In this document: one piece after another, positions 38,516-46,703 of the stretch
How the letters are laid out: the number at the start of each line of letters is the position of its first letter
Numbering within the stretch: position 1 is the first letter of the stretch
DNA from: Novosphingobium profundi
Lineage (GTDB): Bacteria; Pseudomonadota; Alphaproteobacteria; Sphingomonadales; Sphingomonadaceae
Assembly: GCF_018491765.1 (NCBI RefSeq)
Contig: NZ_JABWCU010000022.1
Location: forward strand, 36,736-100,735
Reading direction: 5' to 3'
DNA: 64,000 nucleotides
Position numbers and translations under genes: made by a program
The notes under the pieces: generated by a model
Database searches by the model: none
The model's input: the letters and a program-made list of their open reading frames with translations, nothing else
Told to the model about the DNA's origin: nothing

Positions 38516-39652
38516 TCAGTCTAGCCGCTTGCGCAGCGTGCGCCGGGTCGCGAACAGCAGGACGAGCGCATAGCCGCCCAGGATCAGGCAGCTGCGCGCC
38601 ACCATCGGCCAGTCGGTCCCGGCAAGGAACAGCGTCTTGATCAAGGCCATGAAGTGCGTCGCGGGCACGACCTGGGCGGCGACCTGGACGCCCAGCGGCA
38701 CGTTGCGCAAGTCAAACACGAAGCCCGAAAGCATCATCGCGGGCATGAAGCTGGTCAGCAGCGCCACCTGGCTCGCCGCAAACTGATTGCGGGTCGTGCC
38801 CGAGATGAAAAGGCCCAGGAGCAGGGACACGACCAGGTACATCGTCGAGGACAGCAGCACCGCCACCAGCGACCCGCGGATCGGCACGTCGAACAAGAGC
38901 CGTGCGGCCAGGAGGCACATGGCGAGATCGACCAGCCCGACAAGCACGTAAGGCGCCAGCTTGGCAATGACAATCTCGATCGGGCGCACCGGGGTCACGA
39001 ACAGCGACTCCAGCGTGCCGCGTTCCCACTCGCGCGCAACGAGCAGCGAGGTCAGGAAGGCTCCGACCAGCGTCATGATCAACACGACGAGGCCCGGCAC
39101 CAGGTACCAGGTGCTGTTCGAGGTTTCGTTGAACCAGATGCGCTGGACGAGCACGATCTGTCCGGCGCCGTGCGCAGTGCCCTGCCCGCGGTCGAACCGG
39201 TGCTCCATCGCCTTGCCGAGCGCTCCGGCGATATAGGCCTCGAGCGTCGTCGCGGTCACCGAATCGATGCCATTGAGCACGAGTTGAACTTGCGCCGCCC
39301 CCCTGCCGCGCTGGCGAAGAAAGTCGACGGGAACGTGGACGATGGCATCGACCTTGCCGTCACCCAGCAGGCGCTCGGCTTCGGCCAGCGTCCCGACCCG
39401 GCGGGACGCAAGGTAGCTTGAACCCTCGACCCCTGCGACAAGCTCGCGCGCCGCCAGCGACGGCTCGTCGATGACGATGGCGACGGGCGCGTTCTTCACG
39501 TCGAACGAAAGCCCGTAACCGAACAGCAAGATCAGCGCGATCGGCAGGAGGAAGCCGACCAGAAGGTTCGAGCGGTCCCGCAGCATCTGGCGCATTTCCT
39601 TGCGTACGAGCGCACGCAGGCGAGTGGCGAAGCCAGAAGTGGACGCGCTCAC
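38516..39652 (-). CDS. ABC-2 type exporter permease (YbhS-like)
   Basis: This 378 aa permease has the same layout: a first helix LLVGFLLPIALILLFGYGLSF, a periplasmic domain, and a C-terminal five-helix bundle with REWERGTLESLFVTPVRP. It overlaps the ATPase gene by 4 bp (ATGA). The paired permeases match the YbhS-YbhR pair of E. coli. Confidence 0.93.
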   Translation of the reverse strand: MSASTSGFATRLRALVRKEMRQMLRDRSNLLVGFLLPIALILLFGYGLSFDVKNAPVAIVIDEPSLAARELVAGVEGSSYLASRRVGTLAEAERLLGDGKVDAIVHVPVDFLRQRGRGAAQVQLVLNGIDSVTATTLEAYIAGALGKAMEHRFDRGQGTAHGAGQIVLVQRIWFNETSNSTWYLVPGLVVLIMTLVGAFLTSLLVAREWERGTLESLFVTPVRPIEIVIAKLAPYVLVGLVDLAMCLLAARLLFDVPIRGSLVAVLLSSTMYLVVSLLLGLFISGTTRNQFAASQVALLTSFMPAMMLSGFVFDLRNVPLGVQVAAQVVPATHFMALIKTLFLAGTDWPMVARSCLILGGYALVLLFATRRTLRKRLD

Positions 39653-41475
39653 GATACGGCCTCGGTTTCGGGCTCGCGTGACATTGACGCCTCACGACCC
39701 TGCTCGACGATCGCGATGAAAGCGCTGTTCATGTCACGCCCACGCTCGCCAGCCTGCTCACGCACCTTGCGCGGGGTACCGAGTGCCAGAAGCCGCCCCG
39801 CATCCTGAATGGCGATCCGGTCGCAGTATTCGGCCTCTTCCATGAAGTGCGTGGTCACGATGATCGTCACGCCCGATTGCGAGAGCTGGGTGATGGTGCG
39901 CCAGAACGCCCGGCGCGCGAGCGGATCGATCCCACTGGTCGGCTCGTCAAGGAACAGGATGCGTGGCTCATGGATCAGTCCCGCTGCCATCGCCAGGCGT
40001 TGCTTGTAGCCGTGCGGCAGGATCCCGCTCTGGGCATGGGGGTCGAGTTCGAACTGCGCCTCGATCACCCGGATGCGATCGCGCAATGCGCGTCCACGCA
40101 GGCCATAGGCACCCCCGAAGAACTCCAGGTTCTCACGAACCGAGAGGTTGGCGTAAAGCGCGAATTTCTGCGCCACGTATCCGATCCTGCGGCGCGCCGT
40201 CGCGCGCGCGGTGCGCAAGTTGACGCCCGCCACTTCGAGATGCCCGCTCGTCGCGGGAAGGAGACCGCAGAGCATGCGGAAGGTTGTCGTCTTGCCCGCC
40301 CCGTTGGGGCCCAGGAGCCCGAATATTTCACCGCGCCGAACGTCGAAACTGGTGCTGGCCACCGCGGTAAAATCGCCGAAACGGCGCACCAGGTCGCGCA
40401 CTTCGATGATCGGGGCTTCGTCCTTCGCCGCCGAAGTGGACGACCCGGACCGAACCTCATCGCCCGCCACGTCCGCCGAGGGGCCGGGCACTTGGTTGCG
40501 GTCGCTTTCGTGTTCGCGCAAAAGCAGCATGAACGCGTCTTCGAGTTCCTCTTCGCGTGGGCGCGCTACGCGGTCCCCGACAAGATCGTCGAGTTGCTCG
40601 TCGGTCACCTCGGGCCGGCGGATGTAGCGCACCTCGCCTCCGCTTGGCACGGCATCGACGATCCGCTCGGACGCATCGATCAGACGCGCCTGCAGGTCGC
40701 GCGCCGGCTCCTCGGAGCGAGGAGATGCGACCCAGGTCAGTCCTGCGACGCGCGTGCGCAACTCTTGGGGCGTGCCTTGCGCCAGTTGCTCGCCCTTGTT
40801 GAACACGTGCACGCGCTCGCACCGCTCGGCCTCGTCCATATAGGCCGTGCTGACGAGGACACTGAGCCCTTCCTCGGCGATCATCTGTTCGATGATCGTC
40901 CACAAGTCGCGGCGCGAGAGCGGGTCCACCCCCACGCTCGGCTCGTCCAGAAGCAGCAGGTCGGGCACGCGCACCAGCGTGCAGGCGAGCCCCAGCTTCT
41001 GCTTCATACCCCCCGAGAGCTGTCCCGCCGGCCGTGCGGTGAAGCGTGCCAGATCGGTCATCGCAAGGAGACGGGGGAAGCGTTCCGCACGCGTCTCTTT
41101 CGAGACGCCATGCAGGTCCGCATAGAGATCGAGGTTCTCCTGAATACTGAGATCCTCGTAAAGGCCGAAACGCTGGGGCATGTAGCTGATGCGGTTCTGC
41201 ACCGCCTGCGCCTCGTGCCGCACGTCGAGCCCCAGCACTTCGAGCGTACCGCCATCGGGATGCAGCAAGCCCGCGATCATGCGCATGAGCGTGGTCTTGC
41301 CCGCACCATCGGGACCGACAAGTGCCGTCAAGGTGCCCGGAGCGACCTCGAAGTGGACATCGCGCAGCGCGTCGAAGGGAACGGCGTCTGGTCCGGTGAA
41401 CACCTTGCGCAGATCGCGAGCCACAACGACCGGACGTTTCCTCGGCAAGAGCTCCCCGGGCGCGGCGACACTCAC
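39649..41475 (-). CDS. Fused double ABC ATPase (YbhF-like)
   Basis: Two ATPase domains lie in one 608 aa chain. The first (18-245) has Walker A GPDGAGKT (54-61), signature LSGGM (153-157) and LLLLDEPS. The second (357-575) has Walker A GPNGAGKT (389-396), LFLDEPTS and a modified signature LPHGYKQR (486-493). Modified second signatures are seen in YbhF and RbbA relatives. An acidic linker (295-355) joins them. The GTG start at 41475 overlaps the adaptor stop by 4 bp. It powers drug-type export. Confidence 0.92.
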   Translation of the reverse strand: MSVAAPGELLPRKRPVVVARDLRKVFTGPDAVPFDALRDVHFEVAPGTLTALVGPDGAGKTTLMRMIAGLLHPDGGTLEVLGLDVRHEAQAVQNRISYMPQRFGLYEDLSIQENLDLYADLHGVSKETRAERFPRLLAMTDLARFTARPAGQLSGGMKQKLGLACTLVRVPDLLLLDEPSVGVDPLSRRDLWTIIEQMIAEEGLSVLVSTAYMDEAERCERVHVFNKGEQLAQGTPQELRTRVAGLTWVASPRSEEPARDLQARLIDASERIVDAVPSGGEVRYIRRPEVTDEQLDDLVGDRVARPREEELEDAFMLLLREHESDRNQVPGPSADVAGDEVRSGSSTSAAKDEAPIIEVRDLVRRFGDFTAVASTSFDVRRGEIFGLLGPNGAGKTTTFRMLCGLLPATSGHLEVAGVNLRTARATARRRIGYVAQKFALYANLSVRENLEFFGGAYGLRGRALRDRIRVIEAQFELDPHAQSGILPHGYKQRLAMAAGLIHEPRILFLDEPTSGIDPLARRAFWRTITQLSQSGVTIIVTTHFMEEAEYCDRIAIQDAGRLLALGTPRKVREQAGERGRDMNSAFIAIVEQGREASMSREPETEAVS

Positions 41476-42476
41476 CGGCGCGTTCCGGTGTCCAGACGCA
41501 CTGTCACCGGCTGGCCGAGCCGCAGGCGGTTGGCCTTGTCCTCGACAAGCACCCGCACCTCGTAGACCAGCGCAGTGCGCAAGTCCTCGGTCTCGACCGA
41601 CTTGGGTGTGAACTCGGCGACCGAGGAAATGTAGCCGATCCGGCCGGCGACCGCGCGATCGGGCGCGCTGTCGCTCAGCACGCTGGCGGCCATTCCGGGA
41701 CGGATGCGCCCGAGATCGGTCTCGCTGACGTAGACGCGCACCCACTTGGGGCTGAGCAGCGCGATGTCGAAGACGGGCTGCTGCGGCGAGGCCATGTCGC
41801 CTATCTCCAGCAGGCGCGAGCGCACTTCGCCATCGGCTGGTGCGCGCAAGGTGCCCATGTCGACCCGGTGCCTGAGCAGCGCGAGCTGCGCCCTGGCCGC
41901 CTCGACCTGAGCTCCACTGGCCGCCACTTGTTCTTCACGTGGGCCCTTGCGGGCGAGCGCCAGCGACTGCGCGGCTTCTTCGGCCCGGGCCTTGCCCGCC
42001 TTTGCCGCACTGCTGGCCGCATCGAGATCGTGCGCGCTGACCGCGCGTCCGGACGTAGTTACGCTCACTTCGCGCAGCCGGGCGAGATCCTGCGCACTGC
42101 GCGCGGCGTCGGCCTGCGCGGCACGCAGGGCTTCCTGCGCCTGCGCGATCTCCTCGGGCCGCGATCCATTGCGCAGTTGGCGCAAGTTCTCGTCTTGCGC
42201 GGCGACTTGCGCTTGCGCCTGACGGACCTGGAGCGCAAGGCTTGTCGTGTCGAGCCGCGCAACGACGTCGCCCGCCTTGACCTGGTCGCCTTCCTCGACC
42301 GCCAGCTCGGACACACGGCCGCTTTCCTCGAAGGCCAGGCTGACCTGGCGCACGTCGACGTTGCCGTGGAGAGTGAGATGCCCGTCATCATCGGCACTCC
42401 GGGACCCCAGCCAGACCGCCAAGGCGATCGCGCCGAAGACAATCACAAGCGCTGCGGCAATACGCGATTTATTCAT
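41472..42476 (-). CDS. HlyD-family periplasmic adaptor (YbhG-like)
   Basis: This 334 aa adaptor has an N-terminal membrane anchor (ALVIVFGAIALAVWLGS), a split biotinyl-lipoyl domain (LTLHGNVDVRQVSLAFEESG), a long coiled-coil hairpin (about 85-205, repeated Gln/Ala/Arg) and a beta-barrel. It links the ABC permeases to the outer membrane factor. The ATG at 42476 begins the transmembrane anchor. It is the first gene of the five-gene exporter operon. Confidence 0.9.
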   Translation of the reverse strand: MNKSRIAAALVIVFGAIALAVWLGSRSADDDGHLTLHGNVDVRQVSLAFEESGRVSELAVEEGDQVKAGDVVARLDTTSLALQVRQAQAQVAAQDENLRQLRNGSRPEEIAQAQEALRAAQADAARSAQDLARLREVSVTTSGRAVSAHDLDAASSAAKAGKARAEEAAQSLALARKGPREEQVAASGAQVEAARAQLALLRHRVDMGTLRAPADGEVRSRLLEIGDMASPQQPVFDIALLSPKWVRVYVSETDLGRIRPGMAASVLSDSAPDRAVAGRIGYISSVAEFTPKSVETEDLRTALVYEVRVLVEDKANRLRLGQPVTVRLDTGTRR

Positions 42477-42651
42477 TGCGCTGCGGGCCCCCTCGACTCG
42501 TGCGTGCTGCGTAGTCCTTGTGAAAGCCTGCCATTTCCGTTGCGTGAAGGAAACCGCGAGAAAGGCTTTTTGGACGCGTGTCCATTCCGCAAGGTTTGCA
42601 CTACCACTTGCGCGCTTGGGAAATTGCACCGGCCCTGCTAGGCGCAGCGCC

Positions 42652-44532
42652 ATGTTGACGATCCGCGATATCACCGTGCGCCTGGGTGGCCGCACCATCC
42701 TCGACCAGGCCAGTGCGACCATACCCAACGGCGGCAAAGTCGGCCTCATCGGCCGCAACGGCGCGGGCAAATCGACGCTGGTGAAAGCCGTGATCGGCGA
42801 GCTCGAACCCGACGGCGGATCGCTCGACCTGCCGCGCCGGGCAAGGCTGGGCTATATCGCGCAGGAGGCTCCAACCGGCACCAAGACGCCGTTCGAGGCC
42901 GTGCTCGACGGCGACGCCGAACGCACCGCGCTCCTCGCCGAGGCGGAAACCTGCACCGACCCGCATCGCCTTGGCGACGTGCACGAGCGGCTCATCGCGA
43001 TCGACGCCTATTCCGCCCCCGCCCGCGCCGCGCGCATCCTCGTCGGCCTCGGGTTCGACGAAGAGATGCAGGCGCGGCCGCTCGACAGCTTCTCGGGTGG
43101 CTGGAAGATGCGCGTCGCGCTTGCCTCGCTGCTGTTCTCGCAGCCTGACGTGTTGCTGCTCGACGAACCTTCGAACCACCTCGACATCGAGGCGACGCTG
43201 TGGCTCGAGAGTTTCCTGTCCAGCTATCCCGGTACGCTGATCGTGATCAGCCACGAGCGCAGCCTGCTCAACAGCGTCGTCGACCACATCCTGCATCTGC
43301 AGAACGGCAAGCTGACACTCTATCCCGGCACTTACGACAGCTTCGAACGCCTTCGCGCCGAACGCGCGGCCCAAGCCGAGGCCGCGCGCGCGAGCCAGGA
43401 AGCGCAGCGCAAGAAGCTGGCCGACTATGTCGCGCGCAATTCGGCCCGCGCATCTACCGCCAAGCAGGCGCAGTCGCGTGCCAAGATGCTCGCCAAGATG
43501 CAACCGATCGCGACGCTGATCGACGATCCCTCGATGCGCTTCGACTTTCCGAGCCCCGACGAACTGCGTCCGCCGCTGGTGACGCTCGACCAGGCCGCGG
43601 TAGGGTACGAGGAAGGCAAGCCGATCCTGCGTCGGCTCAACTTGCGCATCGATCCCGACGATCGCATCGCGCTGCTCGGCCGCAACGGCAACGGCAAGAC
43701 GACACTGGCCCGCCTGATCGCTCGGCAATTGGAACCGATGGACGGCGAGACCAGCTTTTCGCCCAAGATCCGCGTCGGCTACTTCACCCAATACCAGGTC
43801 GAGGAACTGCCCGAAGGCTCGACCCCGCTCGAATTGATGACGCGCGCGATGCCCGACAAGCCGCCGCTCGCCGTGCGCAACCAACTCGGCCGCTTCGGCT
43901 TCTCGGGCGACCGCGCCACGGCGGAGACACGCACGATGTCGGGCGGCGAACGCGCCCGCCTCGCCCTCGCGCTCGTCACCCGCGACGCGCCCCACATGCT
44001 CATCCTCGACGAACCGACCAACCACCTCGACGTCGACGCGCGCGAAGCGCTGGTCCAGGCACTCAACGCCTACGAAGGCGCGGTGATCCTCGTCAGCCAC
44101 GATCGTCACATGGTCGAACTCGCCGCCGACCGCCTGGTCCTCGTCGATCAGGGCGAGGCACGCGCCTACGATGGATCGATGGACGACTACATCGACTTCG
44201 TGCTGGGCCGCAACCAGCCCAAGAGCGACGCCGCCGCTGCGAAGGGAGAGGCCCGGCCCGCGCGCAAATCGGGTGCGGTCGCACGCGAGGAACTGAAGGC
44301 GCAGCGCCGCGCGGTGACCGAGGCGGAAACCGCGATGAAGAAGCTGCAGGTCCAGCTCACCGCGCTCGACGCCGCGCTGGTCGACCCTTCCTCAGCCAAG
44401 GGCGACCTCAAGGGCCTCGCCATCGGCGCCCTGGGCGCGCGACACACCCAGGTGAGCGCCGCACTCGAAGAGGCGGAAATGGCCTGGCTCGAAGCGAGCG
44501 AAGCGCTCGACGCGATCATGGGCAACGCCTGA
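42652..44532 (+). CDS. ABC-F ATPase (ribosome-associated, Uup/YheS-like)
   Basis: This 626 aa cytosolic protein has two ABC domains without membrane segments. Walker A motifs are GRNGAGKST and GRNGNGKTT; signatures are FSGGW and MSGGERARLAL. Linker FDFPSPDELRPPLV follows the basic P-site tRNA interaction region. A C-terminal coiled coil (residues after 530: EELKAQRRAVTEAETAMKKL) is typical. Family members act on translating ribosomes; antibiotic protection is not implied. The 3' end is at a strong terminator. Confidence 0.92.
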   Translation: MLTIRDITVRLGGRTILDQASATIPNGGKVGLIGRNGAGKSTLVKAVIGELEPDGGSLDLPRRARLGYIAQEAPTGTKTPFEAVLDGDAERTALLAEAETCTDPHRLGDVHERLIAIDAYSAPARAARILVGLGFDEEMQARPLDSFSGGWKMRVALASLLFSQPDVLLLDEPSNHLDIEATLWLESFLSSYPGTLIVISHERSLLNSVVDHILHLQNGKLTLYPGTYDSFERLRAERAAQAEAARASQEAQRKKLADYVARNSARASTAKQAQSRAKMLAKMQPIATLIDDPSMRFDFPSPDELRPPLVTLDQAAVGYEEGKPILRRLNLRIDPDDRIALLGRNGNGKTTLARLIARQLEPMDGETSFSPKIRVGYFTQYQVEELPEGSTPLELMTRAMPDKPPLAVRNQLGRFGFSGDRATAETRTMSGGERARLALALVTRDAPHMLILDEPTNHLDVDAREALVQALNAYEGAVILVSHDRHMVELAADRLVLVDQGEARAYDGSMDDYIDFVLGRNQPKSDAAAAKGEARPARKSGAVAREELKAQRRAVTEAETAMKKLQVQLTALDAALVDPSSAKGDLKGLAIGALGARHTQVSAALEEAEMAWLEASEALDAIMGNA

Positions 44533-44539
44533 TGACCGG

Positions 44540-44563
44540 CGCTGGACATCAAGGTGTCCAGCG
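44540..44563. repeat. Perfect hairpin after the ABC-F gene
   Basis: CGCTGGACA, loop TCAAGG, TGTCCAGCG. It lies 7 bp after the ABC-F stop and just before the terminator. It has no T-run and may stabilise the 3' end. Confidence 0.6.
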
Positions 44564-44572
44564 ATGGACATG

Positions 44573-44609
44573 AAAAAGGGGCGGGACCTGTGCGGTCTCG
44601 CCCCTTTTT
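44573..44609. terminator. Intrinsic terminator between ABC-F and DEAD-box genes
   Basis: Stem AAAAAGGGGCGGGACC / GGTCTCGCCCCTTTTT with loop TGTGC and one G-T pair. A-run and T-run serve both convergent genes. Confidence 0.92.
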
Positions 44610-44634
44610 ATTTCGTCAAAGTCTCGAAGAACGA

Positions 44635-46458
44635 TCAGCCGCGACGACCCTTGCTCTTGTAGCCACCGCCCGGACCGGCGCTCGGTCCATGACCCGAAGC
44701 GCCGCCCGCCGGACCACGACGCGGTCCGTCGCGACGAGGGGGCTTGCCGCCACCATTGAAGGGACGGGCCTTGCGCGGACCACGGTCGAAACCTTCACGC
44801 GGACCATTGCCACCCGATCGGAAATTGCCACCACCGCCATGGCGCGCGGGCGGCGGAGCGTCCGAGCGCTCGAAGCGGATCGCCTTCTCGAAGTCGTCGT
44901 CGGCCGAGCCGGCGGTCTTGTTGACCGTCTGCTCGAAACGCTCGGCGAGCGCATTGGGAATTTCGATGAAGGTCTCGTGGACCAGGATGCGGATCTGGCC
45001 GATCACGTCACTCGAGACATGCCCGCGACGGCAGACGACCGGAAGGACCCAGCGCGGCTCGGCCTGATCCTTGCGACCGATGTTCATGCGGAACCACACC
45101 GAATCCTCGAAACCCTCGCCGCGCTTGCCGCGACCCGGCTTCTCAACCCGGCCAAGCAGTTCCTCGGGCTGGGGCATCGTCTCGCGCTGGGCGGCAACGA
45201 GCGCGGCAGCGAGGTCCTCGGCCGGCACCGTTTCCATCAGCGTGCGAGCGATCTCGCGGTCGTCCTCGGTGATTTCGCGCGGCGCGGTGAGCGCCTCGAC
45301 AATGCGCGCGCGGTCCTTGGCACGGATTTCCTCGGGGCCCGGAACATCGGTCCACTCGGCCGGGATGCGCGCATCACGCAGCATGTATTCCACCCGGCGG
45401 CGGCGCGCATGGGGCACGAGCAGTACCGCGGTGCCCTTCTTGCCCGCGCGCCCGGTGCGGCCCGAGCGGTGCTGGAGCGTCTCGGCGTCGCGCGGGATCT
45501 CGACGTGGATCACCAGCGTAAGCGTGGGAAGGTCGATGCCGCGCGCGGCGACGTCGGTGGCAACGCAAACCCGCGCGCGCTTGTCGCGCAGCGCCTGGAG
45601 CGCGTTGTTGCGCTCGTTCTGCGAATGCTCGCCCGAAAGCGCGACGGCCGAGAAACCACGTTCGATCAGCTTGGCGTGAAGATGCTTGACCTTGTCGCGC
45701 GTGGCGCAGAACAAGATCGCGGTCTCGGCCTCGTGGAAGCGCAGGATATTGATCGCCGCGTTCTCGAGATCAGAAGGGGTCACCGTCACGGCCTGATAGG
45801 CAATGTCGCCATGGCCACGGCTTTCGCCGACGGTCGAGATGCGCAGGGCATCGTTCTGGTACTGTCGGGCCAACTGCTCGATGCCGCGCGGCATCGTCGC
45901 GGAGAACAGCAGCGTGCGGCGCTCGGCAGGCGTTGCATCGAGAAGTTCCTCGAGGTCCTCGCGAAAGCCCATGTCGAGCATTTCGTCGGCCTCGTCGAGC
46001 ACGACCGCGCGCAGTTCGGAGAGGTCAAGCTTGCCGCGCTCGAGATGATCGCGAAGACGGCCGGGGGTGCCTACGACAATTGCGGCGCCCTTCTCCAGCT
46101 TCTTGCGCTCGGCGACCGGATCCATGCCACCCACGCACGTCACGATGCGCGCATTGGTGGGTGCATAGAGCCAGCTCAGCTCGCGGCTGACCTGCATCGC
46201 CAGTTCGCGCGTCGGCGCGATCACCAGCGCCTGCGTCGTGCGGGCATAAGCCAGGTCCTCGACGGCGAGCAGCTGCTCAGCCATCGCGAGACCGAAGGCT
46301 ACGGTCTTGCCCGAGCCCGTCTGTGCCGAGACGAGAAGGTCGCGCCCTTCGGCTTCCCTTTCGCAGACAGCCTCCTGCACGGCGGTCAGCTTTTCGTAGC
46401 CTTGGCCGGCGAGCGCGGCTGCAAGAGGCTGGGGAAGGTGTTCAAAGTTCGATGACAT
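44635..46458 (-). CDS. DEAD-box RNA helicase with DbpA-type domain and RG-rich tail
   Basis: This 607 aa ATP-dependent RNA helicase has Walker A AQTGSGKT (45-52), motif II DEAD, SAT (LLFSATMPRG) and motif VI HRSGRTGRAGKKG. A C-terminal DbpA-like RNA-binding domain (about 450-520) leads to an Arg/Gly-rich tail, which resembles CsdA/DeaD-type cold-shock helicases. Roles in ribosome assembly or mRNA decay are typical. The ATG at 46458 is chosen; a 24-residue extension to 46530 is less likely. Confidence 0.93.
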   Translation of the reverse strand: MSSNFEHLPQPLAAALAGQGYEKLTAVQEAVCEREAEGRDLLVSAQTGSGKTVAFGLAMAEQLLAVEDLAYARTTQALVIAPTRELAMQVSRELSWLYAPTNARIVTCVGGMDPVAERKKLEKGAAIVVGTPGRLRDHLERGKLDLSELRAVVLDEADEMLDMGFREDLEELLDATPAERRTLLFSATMPRGIEQLARQYQNDALRISTVGESRGHGDIAYQAVTVTPSDLENAAINILRFHEAETAILFCATRDKVKHLHAKLIERGFSAVALSGEHSQNERNNALQALRDKRARVCVATDVAARGIDLPTLTLVIHVEIPRDAETLQHRSGRTGRAGKKGTAVLLVPHARRRRVEYMLRDARIPAEWTDVPGPEEIRAKDRARIVEALTAPREITEDDREIARTLMETVPAEDLAAALVAAQRETMPQPEELLGRVEKPGRGKRGEGFEDSVWFRMNIGRKDQAEPRWVLPVVCRRGHVSSDVIGQIRILVHETFIEIPNALAERFEQTVNKTAGSADDDFEKAIRFERSDAPPPARHGGGGNFRSGGNGPREGFDRGPRKARPFNGGGKPPRRDGPRRGPAGGASGHGPSAGPGGGYKSKGRRG

Positions 46459-46703
46459 CAACGGTTCACGCCGCCAGAAAGCGGCCTCTCGGTCAGGGGG
46501 TTCGGGAAGCTGAACCCGCACATCGGGCAATCAGTCGCGGCCCCCTTATACGAAAACGTGCAACATTGCGCGTTCGAATTTTGCATTTCGACGAAATTTT
46601 CGATCAGTGTACCGTTTTGCACCGCCCTCTCTCCCGGAAATCCCGGCTTTCGGGAGGGTGATACGCGTCGAAGAGGCGCCGAATGCGCCCCTTCCCGCTC
46701 CGT
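46459..46703. other. Convergence-free gap between helicase and GH97 gene
   Basis: These 245 bp carry the helicase promoter (AT-rich patch around 46550-46610) and the GH97 3' end. A hairpin-like element lies at 46631-46657 (CTCCCG...CGGGAG with a bulge). No T-run follows. No gene seen. Confidence 0.4.
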
